Notes: generated by a model from the sequence alone, not told the origin. 6,501 nucleotides of DNA from Dehalococcoidia bacterium (GCA_009692985.1 SHYF01000099.1:1-6501); one strand, 5' to 3'; shown: positions 1 to 6,272, counted from the stretch's first letter. Numbers and translations are program-made.

Positions 1-697
1 AGCGCCTGTGGCAGGAGCGTGACCAGGCTCCGTAGCGGGGCAATCCTGCCCTTTGGGAGAGTCCAGAGAGGGTCTCCCCGGAGCCTGCCCTGAGCGAAGC
101 CGAATGGGCAGAGGTTCCGGGAGATGTGCCCCCGAATCTTTCTTGATCCCCCTCTCTCTTGGCGAAGGGAGAGGGGCAATGGGTGAGGGTGCTCACCCCC
201 CTCTGCTGCAACAGTGCGTAGGCAATTTTTTCCTGGGCGGACAGGCAGGAGATGTCGGGAACGGAGCGAATGGGCGCTCCGGTGGGCAGCCGCTGCTCGG
301 CAATCTGGGCCTCGATGCGGCTGCGGATGCGCTCCACCATCTGCCTGGCGCGGGCCATGGACGCCTCCACCTCCTCTGGCGAGTTGCCGCTGACCAGTTC
401 CTCTGGTATCTCAGGAGCGGCGGCCAGGAGCGCCTGCCTGTAATGAGCCGTGGCAGAGACTAACTGGTGTCGCAACGTTTGAAGCTCCACGTCCCGCTGG
501 GCCAGGACGCCGCGGACCTCTGCCAGCGAGGCGTCTCGCTCCTGTAAGACAGAACGCGCTTCCGCCAAGGCGGGTCCCAGGTCTACGACGGCGGGCGCAG
601 AGGCTTGCGTTGGCTGGAGTTCCTGTGCACTGGCGGCTGACTGGGCGGCCTCTACTGCGGCCTGGGGTTGCTGCTCTTCAACGGTTACTTCTTCCAT
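1..697 (-). CDS. Coiled-coil, phage scaffold-like hypothetical protein (3' end beyond or overwritten by repeats)
   Basis: Read on the minus strand from the ATG at 697, the frame is open for over 230 codons and leaves the window at the left edge without a stop. A perfect AGGAGG lies 5 bases before the ATG. The N-terminus (residues 1-38) is acidic and rich in Gln and Ala. Residues 42-80 are heptad-like (ALAEARSVLQERDASLAEVR), predicting a coiled coil. Residues 96-140 are charged and helical, followed by a Pro-rich hinge (LPTGAPIRSVPD) and a short closing segment, LSAQEKIAYALLQQRG, ending near residue 167. From about base 198 leftwards the codons come from inverted-repeat modules, so the last 65 or so residues are probably not ancestral protein. 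Shape and position after a portal-like remnant suggest a phage scaffold or minor virion protein. That role is inference; the ORF itself is well supported. Confidence 0.7.
   Translation of the reverse strand, partial: MEEVTVEEQQPQAAVEAAQSAASAQELQPTQASAPAVVDLGPALAEARSVLQERDASLAEVRGVLAQRDVELQTLRHQLVSATAHYRQALLAAAPEIPEELVSGNSPEEVEASMARARQMVERIRSRIEAQIAEQRLPTGAPIRSVPDISCLSAQEKIAYALLQQRGVSTLTHCPSPFAKREGDQERFGGTSPGTSAHSASLRAGSGETLSGLSQRAGLPRYGAWSRSCHRR
10..198. repeat. Cluster of short dispersed-type inverted repeats
   Basis: Four hairpin-forming modules lie side by side. Module one is bounded by GGCAGGA (10-16) and TCCTGCC (44-50). Module two is an imperfect inverted repeat from 74 to 123, with CTGCCC (85-90) facing GGGCAG (106-111) around a TGAGCGAAG core. 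Module three pairs CCCCTCTCTC (149-158) with GGGAGAGGGG (167-176). Module four pairs GGGTGAG (181-187) with CTCACCC (192-198). The TGAGCGAAG and CCCTCTCC..GGGTGAGGG cores resemble short palindromic elements scattered through many Chloroflexota and other genomes. The naming is from memory; the symmetry is read directly. Confidence 0.75.
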
Positions 698-702
698 GAT
701 GG

Positions 703-708
703 CCTCCT
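703..708 (-). promoter_or_regulatory. Strong ribosome binding site for the scaffold-like gene
   Basis: The minus strand reads AGGAGG, with five bases before the ATG at 697. It is the best Shine-Dalgarno match in the window and fixes the start of the gene ending at the left edge. Confidence 0.8.
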
Positions 709-910
709 GAACTATTTGTTTTGTTGTTCTGGGGAACTAATCGGGCTTACGTATGGCGTGTTGCCGGGACGATGGCATTGGGCGGCAGATGCAAAGTGCT
801 GGTACACAGGGACATGGTAGGTTGACGCAGGCGTTTGGGGTAGGGGAGGATGGCAGGGAGGTGGTATCTACACCTTTAGGGAATGTAAGGCATGAGTGCA
901 CCAATCTTAC

Positions 911-949
911 AGCACGGCAGGGCCTAACATACCCCGGCCCTGCCGTGCT
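911..949 (-). terminator. Long perfect hairpin, terminator-like, after the small minus ORF
   Basis: AGCACGGCAGGGCC (911-924) pairs perfectly over 14 bp with GGCCCTGCCGTGCT (936-949) around an 11-base loop. On the minus strand it lies 24 bases past the stop at 974, the usual place for a terminator. The following minus sequence (GTAAGATTGG) has no proper T run, so it may instead be a repeat element or an mRNA-stabilising stem. Confidence 0.5.
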
Positions 950-973
950 AGCTGAGCATGCTACATATGCACG

Positions 974-1252
974 CTATGCAGCCACTTCTGCACCTACGAA
1001 AACCCTGTCGAACGGTTCGCTTGCATACCCAATAGATACGGGGACCCCATCCTGTAGTTTGAAAGCTATCCAGGCTGCCGCAAACGTCCTAAGGGCTTTC
1101 TTTAGAGTGTTGTCGAGCACTAGGCCATTTACGCGTAATTCTTGATGAAGCGTGCCGTCGCCTGCGATAAACTCAGCCGTGATCTCCCACGCTTCCTCCC
1201 AAAGTTCGTCGAAGGATTGATGAAAACCACGTATTTGGTGTACTGCGTGCAT
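974..1252 (-). CDS. Small hypothetical protein of 92 residues, unknown function
   Basis: The minus frame is open from a TTG at 1390 to a TAG at 974. I favour the ATG at 1252 because AGGGG lies 7 bases before it; an ATG at 1336 without a ribosome binding site would add 28 residues containing CGQQWCGRKK, a possible lone Cys pair. The predicted protein is helical, with an acidic first part (FDELWEEAWEITAEF), then a stretch with the sequence VLDNTLKKALRTFAAAWIAF and a polar tail ending EPFDRVFVGAEVAA. I do not recognise the family. It has no signal peptide or membrane segment. It sits between the portal-like remnant and the scaffold-like gene, so it may be a small virion gene, or a later insertion, since hairpins lie on both sides. 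Composition reads as protein rather than noise, but coding status is only moderately supported. Confidence 0.5.
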   Translation of the reverse strand: MHAVHQIRGFHQSFDELWEEAWEITAEFIAGDGTLHQELRVNGLVLDNTLKKALRTFAAAWIAFKLQDGVPVSIGYASEPFDRVFVGAEVAA

Positions 1253-1565
1253 GTCTACACCCCTTTTGGCCAACGCCTTTTTGCGTCCGCACCATTGTTG
1301 CCCGCAACTAGTACTCCAGGCAGCACTACTTGGCATAACGTTGGCCGTCTGTACACCCAAGTGCTTGGGGGTTTTGTTATATGTCGGCAACTAGGGCCTT
1401 GCGTTTACTGCAAACAAAAAGAGCCTTGGGAACAAGGCTCTTTCCTCAGAGGGGCTATTACCCATGCCAATCTAATCTTTCAAAGCTGGCAAGAACATAC
1501 GAACGCGTGTACGTGCATCGCCCGTGTGGCGTGTGCATGGCAGCGTTTTTGAGTTTAACCTGTAC
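1253..1565. other. Intergenic stretch holding a terminator and a small hairpin
   Basis: No convincing gene is seen here. The stretch contains the minus-strand terminator at 1413-1443 and a short palindrome, CCCAAGTGCTTGGG (1356-1369), followed on the plus strand by GGTTTTGTTAT. A 26-codon minus frame inside 1444-1565 (starting MHTPHGRCTY) lacks a ribosome binding site. The minus strand also reads TATAAC (1376-1381), a possible -10 for the small ORF, but there is no matching -35. Confidence 0.5.
1413..1443 (-). terminator. Intrinsic terminator (minus strand)
   Basis: An 11 bp perfect stem pairs AAAGAGCCTTG (1418-1428) with CAAGGCTCTTT (1433-1443) around a four-base loop. On the minus strand the stem is followed by TTTTTGTTT, a good U run, so it would end transcription coming from the portal-like remnant about 120 bases upstream. 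On the plus strand the tail is only TTTCCTC, so activity there should be weaker. Confidence 0.8.
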
Positions 1566-1946
1566 TCACTGGGCGGTTCCCTCCTCCTTCACCCTCGCCA
1601 TCTCCGCGTCCGGGTCCGGCATGCCTAACGCCTCCATGGCGGTGTGGCGGCTATGGAGACCTGCGTTGACCAGTAGCTGCTCGTCGCGGACAAGGCGGCC
1701 ATAGTCCTGGGGCAGCACCGGCCCCCAGACGATGTTCTGTCGCACAGGCAGGTAGTTGACGCCGGTGCGCTGCTCCATCACGCGCAGGATAAGCTCGTTG
1801 CGGATAGTTACGGAGAATGCAACGGGTCGTTGACACTCCCTTCCTGCTACCCGTACAATCCAAGTCCAGAATATGCTTTGGTTCCCGTGGACATGCAAGG
1901 CTGTTCGGCCTCCTGCCACGGTGATGGTAGAGGCGCGGCGTGCCAT
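1566..1946 (-). pseudogene. Phage portal protein-like C-terminal remnant
   Basis: The minus frame ends in TGA at 1566. Its last 80 or so residues (ELILRVMEQRTGVNY, then VWGPVLPQDYGRLVRDEQLL, then GLHSRHTAMEALGMPDPDAE) look like the C-terminus of SPP1/gp6-type or related portal proteins. In these a WGxxLPxD segment is followed by a helix of the kind 'xxDExxLVxxGxxSRxxAMxxLGxxDPxAE'. A full portal is usually 400-500 residues; here at most 126 precede the stop, and the first 45 residues (1946 to about 1815) read poorly and may be out-of-frame or foreign sequence. No ribosome binding site precedes the ATG at 1946, and a dispersed repeat begins just upstream. I infer a truncated, inactive portal gene. 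The family call is from memory of the motif and is unverified. Confidence 0.55.
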
Positions 1947-1959
1947 GCCTCTGCCATGT

Positions 1960-2031
1960 CATCTGAGCCTTTCGTGGACTCAGGGTAAACTCAGCGAAGA
2001 ATCTGGGACGGGGCGAAGCTCCAGGTCAGGA
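1960..2031. repeat. Degenerate dispersed repeat between phage remnant and lipoprotein gene
   Basis: This stretch holds pieces of the same repeat vocabulary seen at both window ends: CTTTCGTGGACTCAGGGTAA (1969-1988) and CTCAGCGAAGAATCTGGGA (1990-2008), then GGGGCGAAG (2011-2019). The CTCAGGGTAAAC piece also occurs at 6370-6381. It lies exactly where the portal remnant loses its upstream part, so it may mark a rearrangement point. Confidence 0.5.
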
Positions 2032-2040
2032 AAGCAAGCC

Positions 2041-2046
2041 AAGGAG
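2041..2046 (+). promoter_or_regulatory. Ribosome binding site for the lipoprotein-like gene
   Basis: AAGGAG lies six bases before the ATG at 2053 and nine before a second ATG at 2056. It supports a start in the signal-peptide frame rather than at the TTG at 2072 of the longer downstream frame. Confidence 0.65.
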
Positions 2047-2052
2047 AGCTAT

Positions 2053-2636
2053 ATGATGGGTTGGCGTACTGTTGGTGTATCGTTTATTTGCGAGGTGTTG
2101 CTTGTCTTTGGTGCAGCCTGTGTGGCCCAGCCAACGCCTACGCCGACTTCCCAGCCCGACGCCATCACCAACACCAACGCCCACTTTCGAACAGAAGCGT
2201 TCTGAGGCGCTCAACTACTTGAAAGCATTCAATGTCGTCGACAACGCCATGGACGATACTGTGTCTAAGATCAGTTTTCCTCAGAGCTTGAATACGGCAG
2301 CCGAGCTCATTGCCTACAACGCGGCTATCACCCAATACCTTACCGCTCTTGAAGGGGTCATCCGAAGACTGGCCGAGATTCAGTCTGCTACCCTTGAGCC
2401 AGACACCACCGCCCACTTGCTGAAAGCGAGGAGCCTTGCTGAAACTGCACGTCAGGTGATGGTAGGAATGCAACAGGCGCTGAGCTCAGGCAACGTAACA
2501 GCGATCCAGCAGCAGATTTCCAAGTTACAAGCGAGCGAAGCTGAACTCAGCTCGCTGAAACGGGGCGACGGAGCAACTGCTGCTCAAGTACAATATCTCA
2601 GATGCCGCGGCTGACTATCGCCTTAGGGGGCAGTAG
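2053..2636 (+). pseudogene. Secreted lipoprotein-like hypothetical protein, two frameshifts
   Basis: Three frames must be joined to give one sensible protein of about 193 residues. Frame one (ATG 2053, after AAGGAG) encodes a signal peptide: MMGWRTVG, a hydrophobic core and a lipobox-like GAAC at residues 20-23, then QPTPTPTSQP. The frame then changes by +1 within 2128-2165, giving PTPSPTPTPTFEQKRSEAL and a helical domain of about 130 residues rich in Ala, Gln, Leu and Ser with no Cys. A second +1 change near the GGGG at 2562-2565 gives TEQLLLKYNISDAAADYRLR and a natural-looking stop at 2634. Without it the protein ends 22 bases earlier with a less protein-like tail. Pro/Thr linkers after a lipidated Cys are typical of exported proteins tethered to the membrane. 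Glu at position 14 of the hydrophobic core and Gly at lipobox -3 are poor matches. It is either a decaying gene or one hit by two sequencing or assembly insertions. Family not recognised. Confidence 0.65.
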
Positions 2637-2649
2637 GACGAAACCGCCG

Positions 2650-2655
2650 TATTAT
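2650..2655 (+). promoter_or_regulatory. Possible -10 element ahead of argG
   Basis: TATTAT lies about 40 bases before the argG start, in the 57-base gap after the lipoprotein gene. No good -35 is visible 16-18 bases upstream, so this is only a weak candidate for the operon promoter. I see no ARG-box-like operator. Confidence 0.25.
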
Positions 2656-2693
2656 GGAATTGGTAAACTGCATCCTGATTCTGAACTGGTAGC

Positions 2694-3947
2694 GTGAGCG
2701 ACATGCCCGAATCCAAGAAAATTGTCCTTGCCTACAGCGGCGGGCTGGACACATCCGTCATCCTTCACTGGCTGGTGAGCCGTGGCTACCAGGTGGTCAC
2801 ATTCACGGCTAACGTTGGCCAGGAAGAGGTCGCGGAGGAGGTCATGGCGGAGGTCATGGGCAAGGCGTCTCAGATTGGAGCCGTCCAGACCTACGTGGAG
2901 GACCTGCGCGAGGAGTTCGTCACCGACTACATCTTTCCGGCCATCCGCGCCAACGCCGTCTACGAGGGCCGGTACCTCATGGGCACTTCCCTTGCCAGGC
3001 CACTCATCGCCAAGGCCCAGGTAGAGACGGCGCACAAAGAGAAGGCCCAGGTGCTGTCTCACGGCTCCACGGGCAAGGGCAACGACCAGGTGCGCTTCGA
3101 GTTCACCTACCATGCCCTGGCTCCGGAGTTGGATGTCTACGCCCCCTGGCGGGACCCTGTGTTCCTGGCCAAATTCCAGGGCCGCCCAGACATGCTGCGC
3201 TACGCCAAGAAGAACGGCATCCCGGTCAAGGCCACTCGCCGCAAGCCCTGGAGCAGCGACCCCAACCTGATGCACATCAGCTACGAAGCCGGCGAGTTGG
3301 AAGACCCTGAACGTAGGCCCAGGGAATCCATGTTCCAGATGACTGTATCTCCTCGCCGCGCGCCCAACCGAGAGACCAAACTGGAGATTCAGTTCCAGAA
3401 CGGCAACCCAGTGGAGGTTCGCAACCTGAGCGATGGCACGGTTTGCAGGGGAGCGTTGCCCCTGTTTTCTTATCTCAACCAGGTTGGGGGCATCAATGGC
3501 GTTGGCCGCGAGGACATGGTGGAAAACCGGTTAGTGGGCATAAAGTCGCGCGGCGTGTACGAGACGCCAGCGGGCACCATCCTGCACAAGGCCCACCGCG
3601 ACCTGGAGGGCATCACCATGGACCGGGAAGTAATGCACTTGCGGGACTCGCTCATGCCTCGTTTCTCGGAGCTGGTCTACTACGGCCTCTGGTTCTCACC
3701 GGAGATGGAGCTGCTGCGTGGCCTGTTCGACCAGACCCAAAAGTACGCCACAGGCACAGTGACCTTGGGCCTATATAAGGGCAACGTGACAATCAAGGGG
3801 CGCAGCTCGCCTGCAAGCCTGTACGACCAGGCCATGTCCAGCATGGACGAGGCCGGTGGATTCGACCCCACCGACTCCACGGGATTCATCCGCATCAACG
3901 CCCACAGGCTGCGGGCCAGCGCGCTGAGAGCGCGGAAGGGGAGCTGA
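2694..3947 (+). CDS. argG: Argininosuccinate synthase
   Basis: This cytosolic enzyme joins citrulline and aspartate with ATP (to AMP and PPi) to make argininosuccinate, the penultimate step of arginine synthesis. Numbering from the GTG at 2694, the ATP pyrophosphatase P-loop is AYSGGLDTS (13-21). It is followed by [10 protein letters not shown] (36-45), the citrulline/aspartate-binding [14 protein letters not shown] (90-103) and [15 protein letters not shown] (122-136), all hallmarks of the family. The length of 417 residues fits the usual 400 or so. The start is uncertain: GTG at 2694 gives MSDMPESKK, while ATG at 2703 gives MPESKK; neither has a clear Shine-Dalgarno, and both keep the whole enzyme. 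It is the first gene of a close-packed unit, with argH starting 5 bases after its stop. No disruption is visible. Confidence 0.97.
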   Translation: MSDMPESKKIVLAYSGGLDTSVILHWLVSRGYQVVTFTANVGQEEVAEEVMAEVMGKASQIGAVQTYVEDLREEFVTDYIFPAIRANAVYEGRYLMGTSLARPLIAKAQVETAHKEKAQVLSHGSTGKGNDQVRFEFTYHALAPELDVYAPWRDPVFLAKFQGRPDMLRYAKKNGIPVKATRRKPWSSDPNLMHISYEAGELEDPERRPRESMFQMTVSPRRAPNRETKLEIQFQNGNPVEVRNLSDGTVCRGALPLFSYLNQVGGINGVGREDMVENRLVGIKSRGVYETPAGTILHKAHRDLEGITMDREVMHLRDSLMPRFSELVYYGLWFSPEMELLRGLFDQTQKYATGTVTLGLYKGNVTIKGRSSPASLYDQAMSSMDEAGGFDPTDSTGFIRINAHRLRASALRARKGS

Positions 3948-3952
3948 TCCCA

Positions 3953-5323
3953 TTGGAACCAGATAAGGCAATGAGCCCTTCCTCGGCCTCCTCTTACACC
4001 TCATCCATTCACTACGACCGGCGGCTGTATCAGCAGGACATCGCCGGCTCAATAGCCCATGCCCGCATGTTGGCCCGCCAAAGCATCATCTCCAAAGGAG
4101 ACGCCCAGACCATAGTGAGAGGGCTAAAGGCCATCGAGAAGGAAATCAGCAACGGCACATTCCCCTGGAAGCCGGAGCTTGAAGACATCCACATGAACAT
4201 CGAGGCCAGACTCTTCGAGAAGATAGGCGACACCGCCGGGCGGCTGCACACGGCCCGCTCCCGCAACGACCAGGTGACCGTGGACACGCGCCTGTACGCC
4301 AAGGAGGCCATCCACGACACAGTGGCGCGCGTAAGCAATCTTCAGCGCGCACTCCTGGACCTGGCCCAGGCCAACAAAGATGTGCTCCTACCTGGTTACA
4401 CCCATATGCAGCGCGCCCAGCCGGTGCTTCTGGCCCACCATCTGCTGGCATATTTCCACATGCTCCAGCGGGACAAAGAGCGGTTCCAGGAATGTTACCG
4501 CCGCGCCGACGTGCTGCCCCTGGGCAGCGGCGCTCTGGCTGGCGTCCCCTACCCCATAGACCGCGAGTTCCTGGCAAAGGAACTAGGATTTGCCCGCGCC
4601 AGCGACAACTCCATGGACGCCGTCTCCGACCGCGACTACCTGGTGGAGTACATGGCCGATGCCGCCCTGTGCATGGCCCACGTATCACGCCTGGCCGAGG
4701 AGCTGGTGCTGTGGTCGTCCCAGGAGTTCGATTTCATCCGCCTGGACGACCAGTACACCACGGGCAGCTCCATCATGCCTCAGAAGCGCAACCCTGACTT
4801 TGCGGAGCTTGCCCGGGGAAAGACGGGCCGGGTCTACGGCAATCTGATGGGCCTGCTCACCGTGCTCAAGGGCCTTCCCCTCACCTACAACCGCGACCTC
4901 CAGGAGGACAAGGAGGGGTTCTTTGATACCGTGGACACATTGCAGTCCACCCTAGAGGTGATGGCCAGCATGGTGGGAACCATGCGTGTGAACCCCAAAC
5001 GCATGCGCCAGGCGGCGGAGGAGAGCTACATCTTGGCTACTGACCTGGCAGACTACCTGGTGGCCAAGGGAGTGCCCTTCCGGGAGGCCCACGGGATCGT
5101 GGCCAGGCTCTCCGTCTACGCCGCCGACCAGGGGAAGTTGTTCAAAGAATTGACGCTGGATGAGTACCGACGGTTCTCACTCCACTTTGGGCAAGACGTG
5201 TATCAGGTCACGTTGGAGTCATCTGTGGCCGCCAGGGACGTGCCTGGCGGCACGGCGCCCAGCCAGGTAGAGCAGGCTCTGGCCCAGGCACGGGGCTTAC
5301 TAGCCAAGGCCGATACCGGCTAG
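3953..5323 (+). CDS. argH: Argininosuccinate lyase
   Basis: This enzyme splits argininosuccinate into arginine and fumarate and acts as a homotetramer. Numbering from the TTG at 3953, the three signature regions of the fumarase/aspartase superfamily are present: HTARSRNDQV (99-108), GYTHMQRAQPV (148-158, with the His thought to act in catalysis) and the mobile loop GSSIMPQKRNPD (271-282) that carries the catalytic serine. The length of 456 fits the family. The start is either TTG 3953, with AAGGGGAG about 10 bases upstream inside argG, or ATG 3971. The N-terminus is odd: the WGGRF motif that normally opens this enzyme is absent, and the sequence goes straight from MEPDKAMSPSSAS to YTSSIHYDRRLYQQDIAGS, where the family match begins. 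Position right after argG argues for co-transcription and probably coupled translation. Confidence 0.96.
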   Translation: MEPDKAMSPSSASSYTSSIHYDRRLYQQDIAGSIAHARMLARQSIISKGDAQTIVRGLKAIEKEISNGTFPWKPELEDIHMNIEARLFEKIGDTAGRLHTARSRNDQVTVDTRLYAKEAIHDTVARVSNLQRALLDLAQANKDVLLPGYTHMQRAQPVLLAHHLLAYFHMLQRDKERFQECYRRADVLPLGSGALAGVPYPIDREFLAKELGFARASDNSMDAVSDRDYLVEYMADAALCMAHVSRLAEELVLWSSQEFDFIRLDDQYTTGSSIMPQKRNPDFAELARGKTGRVYGNLMGLLTVLKGLPLTYNRDLQEDKEGFFDTVDTLQSTLEVMASMVGTMRVNPKRMRQAAEESYILATDLADYLVAKGVPFREAHGIVARLSVYAADQGKLFKELTLDEYRRFSLHFGQDVYQVTLESSVAARDVPGGTAPSQVEQALAQARGLLAKADTG

Positions 5324-5328
5324 AGACA

Positions 5329-6009
5329 ATGGCCAATCCCACCATCAAGCTAGCCCCTTCCATCCTGTCGGCGGACTTCTCTCGCCTGGGTGAGGCCGTG
5401 GCCGAGGCCACCAAAGCCGGCGTCGACTACATCCACGTGGACATCATGGACGGCCAGTTCGTACCCAACATCACCTTCGGCGCCGCTATGGTAAAGGCCC
5501 TGCGTCCCTGGACAACTTTGCCCCTGGACGTGCACCTGATGGTGGCCGAGCCGGAGCGCCACATCCAAAGCTTCGCCGATGCCGGGGCCAACTTCCTGGT
5601 CGTACACGCCGAGGCATGTCGTCACCTCCACAGGGTTGTGCACCAGATCAAGGAGGCGGGCGTTAAGGTGGGCGTGGCCATCAATCCAGGAACGCCTGTG
5701 TCGGCTGTGGAGGAGGTGCTGCCCGACCTGGACATGGTTCTGGTTATGTCGGTTAACCCGGGATTCCCGGCGCAGGTCTTCATTCCAGGCTCGCTGGACA
5801 AGATTCACCGCATGAGACGACGCATAGACGTGCTTGGCAAGGACGTGGAGCTGGAGGTGGATGGAGGCATCAACGAGTCCACCGCCGCGTCCGTGGTGAA
5901 AGCGGGCGCCACGGTGCTGGTGGCAGGCTCAGCCGTCTTTAATCAGCGAGAAAGCGTGCAGCAAGCGGTGGGAAGGCTGAGGAGAAGGATGGGAGAGGCC
6001 ACGGGCTAA
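5329..6009 (+). CDS. rpe: Ribulose-phosphate 3-epimerase
   Basis: The product interconverts ribulose-5-phosphate and xylulose-5-phosphate in the pentose phosphate pathway. It is a TIM barrel of 226 residues, the usual size. Visible motifs are LAPSILSADF (8-17), HVDIMDGQFVPN (36-47), LDVHLMV (66-72), VMSVNPGF (139-146) and VDGGIN (177-182). By family knowledge His36, Asp38, His69 and Asp178 bind the metal, with the two Asp as acid and base; all four are present. One departure: the phosphate-side loop normally reads NPGFGGQ but here is NPGFPAQ (143-149). The ATG at 5329 lies 5 bases after the argH stop, with no clear Shine-Dalgarno, so translation is probably coupled to argH. The pairing with arginine genes has no obvious metabolic reason and probably reflects lineage gene order. 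Confidence 0.96.
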   Translation: MANPTIKLAPSILSADFSRLGEAVAEATKAGVDYIHVDIMDGQFVPNITFGAAMVKALRPWTTLPLDVHLMVAEPERHIQSFADAGANFLVVHAEACRHLHRVVHQIKEAGVKVGVAINPGTPVSAVEEVLPDLDMVLVMSVNPGFPAQVFIPGSLDKIHRMRRRIDVLGKDVELEVDGGINESTAASVVKAGATVLVAGSAVFNQRESVQQAVGRLRRRMGEATG

Positions 6010-6023
6010 AGAGCCTATGGGTT

Positions 6024-6221
6024 CTAGTTGGTCCCTGCGGCCATTGCACGGTGGTGCGTCCGCAGGCACCGGGTGCACAGCCGCACACGCTGCATCCGTC
6101 CATCAATCTGAAGGCGGGCCTGGTGAACATTGGGCAGCCATCGCGTGTTGGTGCGCCGCTTGGAATGGCTTACGTTGTGGCCAAACTGGCCGTTTTTTCT
6201 GCAGACCTGGCATTCGGACAT
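6024..6221 (-). CDS. rpmB: 50S ribosomal protein L28, zinc-binding form
   Basis: The minus ORF encodes 65 residues and is convergent with rpe; the two stops are 14 bases apart. The core GHNVSHSKRRTNTRWLPN (14-31) followed by VRLCTRCLR (46-54) is diagnostic of bacterial L28, which binds 23S rRNA in the large subunit. Cys4 and Cys7 with Cys49 and Cys52 form two CxxC pairs, the zinc-ribbon (C+) version of the protein. The length of 65 fits short L28 proteins. GAGG lies about nine bases before the ATG at 6221, and a good promoter lies 45-80 bases upstream, so the gene is probably transcribed alone. The plus-strand frames over this region are antisense shadows. Confidence 0.93.
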   Translation of the reverse strand: MSECQVCRKNGQFGHNVSHSKRRTNTRWLPNVHQARLQIDGRMQRVRLCTRCLRTHHRAMAAGTN

Positions 6222-6272
6222 TCGAACTTCCTCTTTGACTCCGTAGTGAGCTTTCAGTACAATCCTTAAACT

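Larger units (their letters stand above)
698..973. other. Intergenic gap with one hairpin and no convincing gene
   Basis: Apart from the Shine-Dalgarno at 703-708 and the hairpin at 911-949, I see no gene here. The plus frame open from 753 to 1145 has no usual ribosome binding site, odd composition and antisense overlap with the minus ORF, so it is treated as chance. A TTTGTTTTGTTG stretch (716-727) forms the A-rich leader of the scaffold-like mRNA. Confidence 0.5.

Noticed and set aside
53..463. Plus-strand frame of 136 codons at the left end
   Set aside because: Antisense to the scaffold-like gene and made partly of repeat sequence; the minus frame has the better start and a coherent protein.
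753..1145. Plus-strand frame of 130 codons
   Set aside because: It crosses the perfect hairpin at 911-949 and overlaps the minus ORF antisense; no ribosome binding site and no recognisable pattern.
1142..1704. Plus-strand frames over the terminator and portal remnant
   Set aside because: They read through the terminator stem and antisense to the portal-like segment; Cys/Trp-rich random-looking composition.
1651..1962. Alternative minus frame over the portal remnant
   Set aside because: The overlapping frame ending at 1566 carries the portal-like motif; this one is an Arg/Pro-rich shadow.
2652..3275. Long minus-strand open frame of 207 codons
   Set aside because: It lies antisense to argG, has no ribosome binding site, and its composition is that of a GC-rich shadow frame.
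4146..4688. Minus-strand frame of 180 codons over argH
   Set aside because: Arg/Gly/Pro/Cys-rich shadow of a certain gene; no protein-like pattern.
6001..6023. Possible bidirectional terminator between rpe and rpmB
   Set aside because: Only a 4 bp GGCT/AGCC stem is visible, without a T run on either strand.
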